Shown here: positions 53,819 through 64,000 of the stretch, piece after piece | How positions within the stretch are numbered: the first letter of the stretch is position 1 | How the letters are laid out: every line of letters begins with the position of its first letter | DNA from: Phymatolithon calcareum | Lineage: Eukaryota; Rhodophyta; Florideophyceae; Hapalidiales | Direction: 5' to 3' | DNA length: 64,000 nt | Assembly: GCA_977006965.1 (NCBI GenBank) | Contig: OZ345380.1 | Coordinates: 1,178,001 to 1,242,000 of the forward strand | Program-made: the position numbers and the translations under genes | Notes under the pieces: model-generated | The model's input: only the letters and a program-made list of their open reading frames with translations | Told to the model about the DNA's origin: nothing | Database searches by the model: none

Positions 53819-55843
53819 ATGATATCTAGGACGAAAATTATATTACGAATGATGTCATTCTCGTTGCATGGAGAATGATGCAGTTTGGAGGCTTCAGAAG
53901 TAGAAGCACTGTCAACGTGCTCAAAATCCGAGTCTTTCTCCCATTATCTCTTTGATCTGCGTCCATTCGCTTACCGCGATGAACACAGAGACGCCCGCTT
54001 CCCAAAGAGGAAGATGAATATATGTGCAACCTGTCTTGCCATTTTGCCAAACATGCTCTTATGAATCCTTCCTCAGCGGACGCTTTCACATGCCAGCGAG
54101 TTTCAGCACGGAGGGTTTAGAAGCAAAACAGTCCATTTTCTCCCCAAATGTGATTTTGGGGGCTTCGGTCTTCGCCAGTGGCTGCACCTCATCCTCTGCC
54201 GACTTTCTGAAGCTCGTGCTTTTCCGGTCTGCATAGGGTCTGTGCCGGAAAGTAATATGTGCTTAACAGTGCGTGCGGTATTTGTAGTTGGTTTAGACTC
54301 TTTTCGAGTCTAGGATGTGCCTTCGAGCTTCACCGAAACAATTACAGTATGTGATCGGGCCACACCGCTTGCACAGCACTGCTCCTCTACTCAAGCCCTT
54401 ATCTGCTGTAATTCTGTATTTTGGGGCTTACAAACCAGAGCTTGTTGCTAAATGCAGTACTACTGAACTGTACATCCTGCCAATTGAAAGCACGCTTCTC
54501 TGCCAGTTTGTTGCACTCTCACGGTCGACAAGGATTCGCTCTCGCCAATTGCGGCTTGCATGAGATGCGATCCTTCACTCGCCGCGATGAGCGGTGTCTT
54601 TTATGCTATCGGATTCTCCAACCTTCTAGCTGGGTATATCACATCCGACGAATACCGTCACTATCGTATCACTGAATTCTAACGGCTACCGCGATACGCA
54701 TGTGCAAGTCAGTGACCCACTCTTAGTGCCTCCCATCCTGTGATTATTTCGACTGTTCGTCCTGTCTGTTGTTACGAGCTGAAACGTGCGGGTGGCCTCC
54801 CGGCGTGGTCGCTCTGTAGGATCTCCACTAAAGTCGTGTGCTGCTAATGTCTTTTGGTGATAGTGCACGTGGAGACTCCACAGCTGACTGTGGTATGGCG
54901 GAGATGTCTGGGATTGCGTGAAATGAGCTAGAGCACCGATTCCGACGGCTAGAGTCTTTTGCCTCTGACCACAACAGTTACGGGCTAAGGTGCTTTTACG
55001 CGCTTGCTCTACAACTCATTCGGGCCTGAAACCAGGCTCGCTCGTAGTTCTTTAGGAACTCTTCTTGTCGTCTGCTCGGTGTGGCGGATGGGAAATCTTG
55101 AGAAATCGTCCTGATCGCGCAGGGGCCGATGAAGCGCTTTACGCTGGCCTGTCTCGACGCACGGATCCCTTGGGACGATCGTCGGAAGGTATCGCAAAGT
55201 GCCGGTCCCGGGGCTACTGTGCATCCCTTTACCATTCGTTGACCAATAGGGCAATCATAACGCATGTAGGCCACTGGATCTCTGGGTAGCACTCCGAACA
55301 AGACATGTTTTAACTTGACCAACCGAACTAAACCTGTATCAAAGCTACCATCTTAGCCTTCCTGTTTCGCCATTAACCTAGCTCACATTTGCAAGCCACT
55401 GTCTTGTTCGACAACAAGAGACAGATACACTGCGATTTCAGATTGCCAGTGAGATGGCACAAGCTGTTCATCCATTTGACGACTCCCCGAAACACATCCA
55501 TGGGGGTTCGGCGACCAGTAGGTCTAAGTGGTCTCACAAGTTTATATTGTGTGCGGAGATTAAGTCCTCGGGGTCAAGTAACAGCAAGAAAGCTATAGTG
55601 ACCTTCCGTCCTCGGCCAAACCTCGCAATGGAGATTTCAGTCTTTTTAGCCGGCCTCGCCCTCCAGACACAACGCACAACCACTCTGATGGCGCAGCGAT
55701 TGAATCGAGTCGCTTGCGCAGCATTGCTTCTGTGCTGTACGAAAACCTCTGACGCAAGACATTCAAACGGAGCCCCGACGTCCGTGCCTTCAACTTCAAG
55801 TAGCTCTAAAGAGGGCCCTTTGCCTTAGCGTGAGACCTAGGTA
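53819..55843. other. Intergenic, no supported gene
   Basis: About 2 kb with only short frames. One frame near 55688-55828 starts with a possible signal peptide (MAQRLNRVACAALLLCC) but is only 46 codons and unsupported. Confidence 0.4.
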
Positions 55844-55885
55844 ATGCCATCACAGCCCAGGTCGGCAAGATTCCGAGCTATCATC

Positions 55886-56338
55886 ATGCTGTTCACTCAC
55901 ACGGCACTACCACGTAGCACAGCAACACGAAGCTCCCGGCCGTCTTTCTCCTTTCCCCCATTTTTGGCACTTCTCTCCGTCTCCGCCACTGCATACGCTT
56001 CGAGGGCGATCTGTTTTCGCAAGACCCCAAAGTTCTGCTCCCGCTTCCGCTCCTGCGGATAGAACGTCAAGAAGTTCCGCGTCCGCAAGCCGTTTCCCTA
56101 CAAGGTTTGTACCAAGGAGCGCCGTCCCGTTTGCTGCCCGCACTGCAAGCCTGTGCACATCACCGTGTCGTACCAGACGTGTTATTACAAGCCTGTCCGT
56201 GCGTGCCATAAGGTCAAGGTCGAGCGCAGTCACAAGTGGATCTGGGTTGAGGAGTGCAAGTACGGGAGGAAGCGCCGCTGCCGCATGATTTACAGGAAGG
56301 TGTGGAAGAGGGAGTGCCACCATGGTTGCGAGCGCTAG
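55886..56338 (+). pseudogene. Secreted Cys-rich basic protein, interrupted by stop codons
   Basis: From the ATG at 55886 (an upstream ATG at 55844 is in frame) the translation starts with a convincing signal peptide (PPFLALLSVSATAYA) and a Cys/Arg-rich segment, then meets TAG at 56060-56062. The same frame continues open for 91 codons with many Cys, Lys and Tyr (VCTKERRPVCCPHC, CHKVKVERSHKW, KRECHHGC) to a second TAG at 56336, and after TAG and TAA it still reads CHYVRTVCEYY. There is no frameshift, so the gene seems to have died by point mutations. Unknown family. Stop-codon readthrough is less likely, since other genes here stop normally. Confidence 0.6.
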
Positions 56339-57858
56339 TGCCACTAACCGTGTCATTATGTGAGGACGGTGTGCGAGTACTACCGTATCTTCCACTATCT
56401 TGAGACCGCACTCCGTGTCAGCGAAAGAAGGCTGCGATTGGTAAACTGCACTCGGCAGCGTGTAGTCAACGAGAGAAAGACAGAGCTGCGCGTCTTCTTG
56501 AGCTGGAGATGGGACCGAGGGTTGATATCTAGATCTCAGGAGCTTATGGAAGAGACTTAGGCCCCCGAATAGCTGCTAGCCCCACTAGGGGAAAAGGCAA
56601 AATGAACGAATGAATGAAGATCTCAGGAGCTATTCATTCGCACTGAAAATGTTGAGAATAGTTTCTGTTTGTTTGACCCTGAATACAGCGGCTTAGGCGG
56701 GGATCATTGCGTGTTAGAACCTTTCAATCAGACTACTGGGATTCGCACGATGATCATTATCGATCCAGTTCATTCTGGAAGCTCGAAAACGATTTGTTTT
56801 GAAAGCAGGAAAAACTGGGCGGTGAGTAAGGAGATACCTGCAAACGGAGTAGGGGAAATGAAGTTGAGTCAACACAATCTGGCCGCTCACGTTGGCGCGC
56901 TGGTAATGAAGCAACAAGGTTCCTTCGAGTGGAATTGTCTGAATGACAAGCGACAGGTTGTGATTATGAATGTTTCCAAGTTGCTAACAGATTTAGCCCC
57001 GTGTGGTATCTAAATACAAAAGACAATTAAGAGACGGTACAAGGCAAAACAACGACAGGAGACTTCTATTCAGAGTCGATAGCGTGGACTGAGGACGCGC
57101 GTTGAAACTGAAAGATGAAGCATTTTTTGAAAGGCTCTAAGTTGCATGGATACTATCGGATCTTTTCGATAGATCATTATTGCTTTCATCTGCAATACAG
57201 GGCGAAAGATACAAAAACTGCTTTGTTCTGACGTTCTCAAATAAAGAGCAAAAATATTCCCTCGAATTGGCCGTGGTGTATCTGACCTATTCGCTGATAG
57301 CGGTCGGTGAGCATACGTGTATATACCTTTAGAAATTTGTTTTGACCACAAAACAAATTTGCCAGTAATATGCAACATAGAACGTTGTGTAGACAAGATG
57401 TTTAATACGCGAACCGAGCACAGAAGTCTCGCCGCAGAACCTTCTAAGAGAGAGTATATTCCTCTTTATTGACTGCAGAACGAATGTTGCAAAACAGGTT
57501 TGAAATGCAGAGGACTGATGGACCACATGCATGCGTGGTGGGCATTTTCTTCGAGGGAGCGGTATAAAATTTTTAGGGACAAGAGTAGATCTCCCAACCT
57601 GAGGAAAGGTAAACACAAGACCTTGTCGTAGATTCTAAAATAGTCTCTCCCTGGAAGGCTGCGGAGCTACAGTAACTGAGCTACTACAGCTGCCTGCGGT
57701 TCGAGGCAGCGACATGGAAGATTTTGTGAAAAACACGACAGCTGACAAATGAATGCCACGTGTCCGAAAAAGGCTGATGCCTGCGGCCATTTCTGAAGTG
57801 AGAGAAATCCAAGTAATGCTACTCAGATCAAAAGCGTGAACCTCGTCTAAGGACAATC
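56339..57858. other. Intergenic with one weak ORF
   Basis: An 87-codon frame from the ATG at 56750 to 57013 (MIIIDPVHSGSSKTICFE...) has protein-like composition but no recognised family and no supporting context. The rest shows nothing. Confidence 0.3.
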
Positions 57859-58367
57859 ATGATGGCGCACCGTTTCGGACTGCGCGCGCTTGCGCGCGGC
57901 CTGCATACGACGCGTGCCGCACGCGCCGGCGGTAAGTTTTCCTTCATTTTATTCGCACGCGGTGAAGCGAATTAAGCACACTCTGATACCACTGAATCGT
58001 TGACGTTCGACACGACATGCACGACTTGGCAGGACCGGCGTGGGGCACAGAGGTGAACGAGCCGGGTGGCCGTCTCTTTGGCGAAAAGATCCGTGCACCA
58101 GGCGAGAAACGCGTGCCGTTTGACTGGGAATTACCGTACCTCGGGACGCTTGGGATCGCGGCTGTAATGCTGTACTTTGGGCTTCCCGCGCGGCCTAACA
58201 CGAGTATTAATGTAGGTAATTTGCGCTGTTGTGCGGCGAGCGCGGAGAGATTTGTCGACGATGATTAACGTGATGTGTTTTGGATGCAGACGTGGGCGAT
58301 GGAGGAGGCGCTTGAGCGGGCGGCAAAGCGCGAGGCGGCGATGGAGGCTGCGGCGGATGTGGAATAG
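57859..58367 (+). CDS. Mitochondrial complex I subunit ESSS/NDUFB11 (three exons)
   Basis: Exons 57859-57931, 58033-58211 and 58290-58367. Introns begin GTAAGT and GTAGGT and end GGCAG and TGCAG; the joined frame is 109 residues. It is an accessory subunit of NADH:ubiquinone oxidoreductase in the inner membrane. Seen: Arg-rich mitochondrial presequence (first about 22 residues), NEPGGRLFGEK (33-43), one membrane helix (about 61-75), PNTSINTWAMEEA across the second junction, and an Ala/Glu/Arg-rich helix at the end. The motifs NEP-G-LFGEK, PG-KR and TSI-TWA fit fungal and protist ESSS subunits. Two in-frame ATGs start the gene. Confidence 0.9.
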
Positions 58368-58569
58368 ATGAAATTTTTGAGTCGTGAAGTTGCTCGCGGT
58401 CACACGAATTGAGGCTCTGTTGGTGTGGCGGTATTGCTCGGTGTAGGGTTAATGGAATTGTAAACGAAAAAGTGTGGATTTGTGAGACACGATTTTAAGC
58501 GGGAAGAACTGGGTGTTTAACATCGCGATATCTATGTTGAAAGGTAGAACGGTGCGGGAGGTACTCGTC

Positions 58570-59177
58570 TCATCGATCGCCGAGCTGCTTGAGCTCTTCT
58601 TCCAATTCTGCGATGTGACCGTTGATCCTTAGAATATCGGGATGTTCGGCAAGCGCGGACTCTAGTTGCTTCTTCGGCGCTACACGAGATGATGCAGATG
58701 TTGTTGTGCGGGAATGGGAAACACTACGTCAGATGTTGGATCGCTGAGAATCGCATGAGCAGTTTGAAAGAATGAGGACGGCTTACCTCGGACTTTTTTT
58801 GCAAGTTTGGTGGCATCTGCAATATGCATCAGTAGATAGCGCGAACAACGTAGAGATGGCACACGTTAGGATTCGATGTGGGTTGGAAAAGGAGTGGGAA
58901 ATACTCGCAGAAACGCACCGTCAACAATGCGCATCTTGAATTCCTCTAGCCCGAGAAGGACTTCATGGATTTCTGCTGCGCGCATGGCCTTCTCGTCAAG
59001 GACCTCTTCCTCCTCCTCGCCGGCCTCTTTCTTGGCGCTGCCAGTTGCCAGGCAAAGCGCCGGTACTCGGCGGCGGGTCGGAGCGGGAGTGCGTGATGGG
59101 CGAACGCAGCGTGGGACGAGGGTGGACGGTCGGGCGACGAGCGGGGAAACGGCGCCCAGAAATGCACACGTCGCCAT
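58570..59177 (-). CDS. Plastid-targeted small protein, three exons, unknown function
   Basis: Exons on the minus strand 59177-58919, 58816-58787 (30 nt) and 58679-58570. Donors are GTGCGT and GTAAGC, acceptors GCAG and GTAG; the joined frame is 132 residues. The first about 45 residues are Ala/Pro/Arg/Ser-rich like a plastid transit peptide. An acidic stretch (KKEAGEEEEEV) follows. The mature part is helical with LEEFKMRIVDDATKLAKKVR, then APKKQLESALAEHPDIL and a coiled end ELEEELKQLGDR. The tiny middle exon lies within the conserved-looking LAKKV segment. I do not recognise the family. The mature region looks like a short helical regulatory or structural protein. Confidence 0.75.
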
Positions 59178-60855
59178 GATGCGTGCGCGGCGGTAATGAA
59201 ATGCCGCCAAGATCTGAGCTCGTCTGATACAAAACAAAGTGGCGAGAACAATTAAGATAGACCTTCCTCTGGCGAGATTGCTTCTGGGGGTGTTGGGACA
59301 GTCTGTCGTTGGATGCTCCGGATGAGCCGGTGCAAACTCGATGCTTACACTTGTGTTGAATGCTTACACTGCTGCTCGCGCTGTGGAGAGTGGCATTGCT
59401 GTACTGGCACGGAGCGAGAGAAGAATCGGACGGATTCAAGGATGGGAACATTGAATGAATGTGATCCTTTATTCTCGTGTTCGGGGATATGAGCGGGTCG
59501 CAGGTTCTGTTTCTCTGAGTCGCGCCAGAGATTAAGAATAAGTGAGTGAATCGCGTGAATAGATGGAGAAAAGGCGAGACCTGGAGGGCCTGGAAAATGT
59601 TGTTGTGCCGCACGTCGGCAGAAGTCCGTAAATATTCAAGGCCCGTTTGCAATGGCAGGCAGCTACATGTACAGTACGCGTGCATCTCATTCATGCCCAT
59701 TATATTAAGTGTTCTGGGCAAATACAACGGAATGCGACACCCCGCAAGTTGAGTGCAACAGTTCTGTGCAGTACCAGCCGCAGTCTGGTTGAGAAGCCCG
59801 ACGCATCAGCGGCAATTGGACGTGTACGGGGGTAGTCTGGAGGGAGCAAACTTCAGGACATCGATGGTTGCATGCGCTACGTGCTCTTCCGGTTGTATGG
59901 CCGCTCCGCTCGCACGACCCTTTTGACATCACGATCGATGTATTCGCAAACAAAACAGCATCATTCCTGGTTAACAAAAAAGATGCGAAATCGCCCCGTC
60001 GTTCATGCCACAACGGCCGGCCGCTAGTTCACGCCCTTTCGCAGCGCCCTTGCAACGGCCTTACACTTTTGCGCCGCGAACACAGCGCACGTCGCTCTGC
60101 CGCCCACGTCGGCGGCGGGCCATTGGGTCGTGGCGACCCACAACAACCAACGGGCTATTGTGCACCGGAGAGGGTACCCTTGTTTTCGCGAGGAAGCTGT
60201 ACATATATGGGGACCGTAATGCCGCAGCATCGCAGGCACATAGTGCACACGTGGCTACACAACGGTCGTATGCGCGGCGTCAGAGATGCGCCATCGGCCG
60301 CAAAGCAGGCCAGCCAGCCAGATTGCTGCGCTCGTAGCTGGCGGATGCGGGAAAGTTCAAATATTATCCTTCTTTGATTGTCCCGTCGATGATGATGCAA
60401 AGAGGGAGGGAGCAATGGCAACGGCGGGATGCGCGATGCCTCGTCTACGGGCCGTGGTATCATACCTTCAGAACGGACCGAAACACGCCCGATCTGATCA
60501 TAACATGTGTCGCCTCCAATCAAACTTGCTGCCGGCACGCACGCCGTGCTCATGGCTTACAGAAATAGCTTTACACCAGCCGTTACAGGAGGTGGCGTTG
60601 CTGTAACGGTACAAAACTGATCCATCGCTCGCCCTTTCCCGCATCCGCGAGCGAGCATAGAAAAGCTCGTCCATCCCTGCCCACGGGATGTGATTGACGC
60701 CGCCACTACCGGAGAGGAGAACTGCATTGCCAATTTCGTTGTTGTTCGCTCGGTTCCAAACCAGCGACCATCATCCCTTCTCGTCTGCCGCATTCCCCCC
60801 GACCGACCGACCGACCGCGACGAAAACATTTCTCGAAGGTCTGAAAAAAAGAAAC
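59178..60855. other. Intergenic, no supported gene
   Basis: About 1.7 kb between the plastid-protein gene and the bZIP gene. Several overlapping GC-rich frames (60.0-60.6 kb) on both strands lack protein features. The upstream part must contain the bZIP promoter. Confidence 0.4.
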
Positions 60856-61725
60856 ATGAACACACAAATCGATCTCTCGTTACTGGACGACATTGGCGAC
60901 CAGGATGCATCACTCATCCTCAGTGGCACAGACGCTACAGATCCCTTCACCGACAACTTCCCAACTGACACACTGGACCTAGAACTCTGGCCTGTCAATC
61001 TCGATCTTGATGCCGCTACCCACTCCGCCGTCACCGAAATCACCGACGAGTCTGCGTCCGCACACAACGATTCCACGCCCGTCGACCACCACCGCATGGC
61101 CAAACCAGAGCTTGAATTCTTCCCTTTCGAGGCAGACGTCCCTCCACCCTTCGCCCTCTCCGCCGCCTTCACGGCCCCGCGTGCAACCCCTCCACACCCC
61201 TTCTCCAACGTCCAGGAGAACGAGTTCTCCCGCTCCAATGTCGCCGCCGCCTCCCCAATGAAACGCCCCTCAGTCAAGTCGCGCCCCGTGCTCGCCTCGC
61301 CACCGCAGTCGTCCCCGCAGCCCTCCTCGCAAACCCCAGTGCAGAAGGCGCGGCAGACGGCTGTGACAGCCATGAGTGCCGACGCGTCCCGCTTCGCGCC
61401 TAAGGTTGAGGTGTCGACGGTAAGTTCGGGAGATTCCGCCAGCACTAGCTCTCGAGCCGGTCCTCCGAGCCCGTCCGAGCGCGCCAAGGAGAAGCTCGCG
61501 CAGCGCAAACTGCGCAACAAGGAGAGCGCGCGAAGATATCGTGAGAAGCAGGTAGCACGTCGCCGTCAACTCGAGGCTTTCACTCGAACTCTTACAGAGC
61601 AGAACAGGGAACTGGAGGCACTTCATGACAGACTTCTCGCACTTACGTGCGACCGCAGGAATGTTGCACCTCCGCCATATGCGCCACAGGCACAGCCTGT
61701 GCCGCCGTTGGCACCTATGCAATAA
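60856..61725 (+). CDS. bZIP transcription factor
   Basis: 289 residues from the ATG at 60856 (MNTQIDLSLLDDIG); the frame is open for 54 codons upstream but has no ATG. The N-terminal 100 residues are acidic with LDLELW and LEFFPFEADV, an activation-domain type composition. A Ser/Pro-rich middle follows. The basic region (about 213-237) has N221KESARRYR229, the N-x7-R signature that contacts DNA. The zipper has leucines at 239, 246, 253 and 260. A short Pro-rich tail ends the protein. ATF/CREB- or GCN4-like in layout; such factors often bind ACGT-core sites. Single exon. Confidence 0.93.
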   Translation: MNTQIDLSLLDDIGDQDASLILSGTDATDPFTDNFPTDTLDLELWPVNLDLDAATHSAVTEITDESASAHNDSTPVDHHRMAKPELEFFPFEADVPPPFALSAAFTAPRATPPHPFSNVQENEFSRSNVAAASPMKRPSVKSRPVLASPPQSSPQPSSQTPVQKARQTAVTAMSADASRFAPKVEVSTVSSGDSASTSSRAGPPSPSERAKEKLAQRKLRNKESARRYREKQVARRRQLEAFTRTLTEQNRELEALHDRLLALTCDRRNVAPPPYAPQAQPVPPLAPMQ

Positions 61726-62676
61726 CGAGGTGTGGACGATTTGTTGGTGCTTGGGATTTCGGGTTGCGATGTTTATTCTTCTGCTTAGTTTTAGTGCGCT
61801 TCTTATTCGCTTGCAAAGTTTCATCATCATTACTTACTGGGTTTTTGGACAATTGGTCTTGGCGGGCGCTTGCCCCGACCAACTGTTTCTTGTATGTTGC
61901 AGTGCTTCGTCTTGTATTTCTGGGATCCGTTTGTCTTTGCTGCGTCCCGCTTATGTAGCTCAAGAGGTAAATTTAAATAACGTTTACAAAGTTTCTGCTT
62001 TGTTTGTCCATTGCCTTTTGTGTATGCTAGAGAACAAAACGCAGAACAAAGCGGTGTGCGTTCGCAGATGGACAATGCTGCCGTAACATTGTTCGGATAT
62101 CTCATGCGACGCACTGCCATGGAGGAATCATTTTTGGAATGAAAGAAATCTCACACAGTGGAGGTTCATAGCACGCAAATCGAGGACTCCACTGGCACAC
62201 TGAAACGGTGTCCGATGAGATCACGAGCTATCTATGGTACAGTATAGATAACTCTGACTCTCAGGTGCATCAATCAGGTATATAGGCAGGTCAACTTTGA
62301 TCTATCTCATCAAATTCAACCGAGAAATCTCACTCATTACATCTAATTTCATTTCATGACGGTGTTGGGACAATTGTGTTCTTTCGACGCTGCAAGTCCC
62401 ACGCGGACTGACAAACACGTAGCACGGAGGTATTACAATTGCATTGGCGAAAAACGTAATGTCGTTGCAACTACAGCAGCCTTCCAGATCAGTGATTTCT
62501 CAAATTACGGTCTGCGCCAACGGTTCATCCAGCTCTAGAGCAATCACACGGTTCCTGATGTTCGAAAAAGAAGTCAAAGAACTATTGCCTCGCTCGCCGA
62601 CCCCAACTCACACGGAACTATTTTTCAATCAAGGAGCAGGAATGTGAAACACTCCCCAACAAAAAGACACTTCACA
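61726..62676. other. Convergent 3' intergenic region
   Basis: About 950 bp between the tail-to-tail bZIP and NAXD genes; short frames only, no recognisable gene or repeat. Confidence 0.45.
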
Positions 62677-63774
62677 TCACATTGATCCAAACCTCACTTC
62701 ATCGAAGGCGACTCCAATTTCTCCCAATATATCCGACGTAATCAAGCTCCGTCCTTTTCTGTCAAACCCGATCTCGGCCGCACGCCTCGTAACTATACTC
62801 GACGCAACCGCTGCGGCCGCCCGACATTCATCCTTGCTTGGTTGGTCCCCTTCTTCCTCCTGTTCGTGCTCCGCTTCTATTTTTGGTTCTGTTTCGCCTT
62901 CATCTTCGAGCTCTTTGTTACAAAAGCTCTTCGCCCAAAACGCAAATAACCCCGTGATTCCCGCCAGAACGTCGCCCTGTCCACCAACTCTCTTCTTCGC
63001 ACCAGTGACATCCACTTGAGCTTTGATGTCACCTGCCGAAATGAGGTCGACAGTGCCCTTTTGCAGAAACACTAAGCGACCGCCAAACCATTCCACTACT
63101 TCCTCATCCGTCACGCAATTCATCGCATCTCGTATTCGCTGCATCTCCACGACGTTCGGAGTCGCATAGAAGAAGCACGAGTCATCGCAATCGCGTATGC
63201 AACAGCGTAAATCCTCCGATTGCGCCAGAAACCAGAGCGAGTCTGCGTCGAGCACAACGCAAATGGAGCTTTCGATGGCAAACTGAACACACGCGTGCAC
63301 AACATCACCAACCTCTTCGCGACGCCCCAATCCGGGGCCGATGACAAGCGCATGCATTCTTGAGAGCGGATTGCAGTCCTTTTTCAGTCTGTACAGGTCC
63401 GGGGTAACCATGAGGTCCGGAGAATACGACTTGATGGCGGTTGCTGCACTTTCGTCGCAAAATACGGTGACGAGATCGGCACCTGCCCGCATGGACGCCA
63501 TAGCGGCGAAGAATGGGGCACCGGTATACTCCCTGCTTCCGCCGATTACCGCGATTCGGCCGGACTGACCCTTGTGCGAGTGCGGGTCCCATTTTGGTAT
63601 GCATTTTCGAAATACCTCCAGCAACACATCACTGCATTTCGGCGCATTTGGATCTGATGTCGCAGTTTCCATCGTTCTTGAAAATAGCGCGCACTTGGAG
63701 ACGGTGACGTTTTTGCGACTTGAGGCAATGCGCCAGAGTCCGTTGACGTTCAAAAACGAGATATTTCCTCGCAT
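62677..63774 (-). CDS. NAXD: ATP-dependent (S)-NAD(P)H-hydrate dehydratase
   Basis: 365 residues. It repairs hydrated NADH/NADPH (S-NADHX and NADPHX) back to the coenzyme using ATP, together with NAXE epimerase. Seen: a likely organelle presequence (first about 34 residues), HKGQSGRIAVIGGSREYTGAPFFA (67-90), GPGLGR (146-151), VVLDADSL (173-180), ATPNVVEM (204-211), LQKGTVD (237-243) and the nucleotide/catalytic loop GGQGDVLAG (264-272). These are the ribokinase-fold YjeF C-terminal domain motifs. A Glu-rich insertion (290-310) before the last helices is unusual. Single exon; the ATG at 63774 gives the presequence, while Met 35 would give a cytosolic form. Confidence 0.95.
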   Translation of the reverse strand: MRGNISFLNVNGLWRIASSRKNVTVSKCALFSRTMETATSDPNAPKCSDVLLEVFRKCIPKWDPHSHKGQSGRIAVIGGSREYTGAPFFAAMASMRAGADLVTVFCDESAATAIKSYSPDLMVTPDLYRLKKDCNPLSRMHALVIGPGLGRREEVGDVVHACVQFAIESSICVVLDADSLWFLAQSEDLRCCIRDCDDSCFFYATPNVVEMQRIRDAMNCVTDEEVVEWFGGRLVFLQKGTVDLISAGDIKAQVDVTGAKKRVGGQGDVLAGITGLFAFWAKSFCNKELEDEGETEPKIEAEHEQEEEGDQPSKDECRAAAAVASSIVTRRAAEIGFDRKGRSLITSDILGEIGVAFDEVRFGSM

Positions 63775-64000
63775 TCCCGGACAGCGCCGTTGGACAACTG
63801 CTCTAAAATTGACACTGTTTCAATGCATCCGATATTAAACGGGGCCATCAGAACGCGTCTTGGTCTAGCGTTCTGACAGATCGTTGGGAATTCCACAAAA
63901 TTATGATCTATTTTGATGTGCTGTCCCAGCCCCATCGAAAACTCTAAATCTGCCCTTCGCCAGTGTACGCTCCGAATGTTCCGCGACTGGGAGCGGACGA
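63775..64000. other. Upstream region of NAXD to window end
   Basis: 226 bp with no further gene; it should include the NAXD promoter. Confidence 0.4.

Noticed and set aside
55886-56338. Programmed stop-codon readthrough in the Cys-rich gene
   Set aside because: Three stops of two kinds in a short span are better explained by gene death; other genes in the window end normally.
58996-59727. 243-codon minus-strand ORF
   Set aside because: It overlaps the plastid-protein gene in another frame and has no protein features; most likely chance in GC-rich sequence.
60005-60553. Several overlapping GC-rich ORFs
   Set aside because: They occur on both strands with low-complexity composition and no motifs.
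60694-60855. N-terminal extension of the bZIP protein
   Set aside because: The frame is open but begins with TTG and has no ATG before 60856; the sequence there looks untranslated.
1-64000. CRISPR arrays, operons, ribosome binding sites and rRNA genes
   Set aside because: The window is nuclear eukaryotic DNA; no spaced repeat array, rRNA or bacterial signal was seen.

Overview
The window is nuclear DNA from a eukaryote with few introns and a red-algal look. It contains small islands of host genes separated by long stretches of transposable elements. Most host genes are single open frames. Two small genes (57.86-58.37 kb and 58.57-59.18 kb) each have two short GT-AG introns of 78-107 bp. One of them has what looks like a plastid transit peptide, and the gene set includes mitochondrial proteins, so the cell is photosynthetic and eukaryotic. 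Intron-poor gene islands in a Ty1/copia-rich background fit a florideophyte red alga such as Chondrus. That assignment is an inference, not an identification.

Layout. 0-9.6 kb: a nest of at least four copies of one Copia family, all on the minus strand, including a complete and apparently young element (1976-7477). 9.6-16.3 kb: a solo LTR with a perfect 5-bp duplication, a Copia integrase fragment cut by a head-to-head pair of LTRs, and a decayed DDE transposase. 16.3-18.7 kb: an intact pogo/Tigger-like DNA transposon with perfect 30-bp inverted repeats and a TA duplication. 18.7-22.6 kb: MULE remains carrying a decayed LINE. 22.7-28.1 kb: a second Copia-type retroelement whose gag, protease and integrase are decayed and whose reverse transcriptase is absent. 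In the place of the reverse transcriptase, on the opposite strand, is an intact 363-codon ORF whose protein begins with a near-copy of the histone H3 N-terminal tail. This is the most unusual object in the window. 28-33.5 kb: a zinc-finger ORF behind a CCAAT-rich promoter or LTR-like block, a Tourist-like MITE, a TA-flanked element with long internal inverted repeats, and a tRNA-derived SINE.

Host genes. 33.6-39.2 kb: Sel1-repeat protein, MFS/SLC45-type sugar transporter, R2R3-MYB. 39-47.7 kb: gene-free sequence, nested hAT-like MITEs and two adjacent MULEs. 47.9-52.8 kb: CTU1 (tRNA 2-thiolation), divergently arranged with a mitochondrial m-AAA/FtsH protease, then an AN1 zinc-finger protein with a C-terminal CaaX-like box. 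53.6 kb: a poly(A)-tailed retroposon with a 14-bp duplication. 55.9-56.3 kb: a secreted Cys-rich reading frame broken by stop codons. 57.9-63.8 kb: complex I subunit ESSS/NDUFB11, a plastid-targeted small protein, a bZIP factor and NAD(P)H-hydrate dehydratase.

There is no operon-like organisation. The host genes are housekeeping, organellar and regulatory genes on both strands. The mobile elements interact strongly with each other through nesting, inverted LTR pairs and captured sequence, but none visibly interrupts a recognisable host gene.
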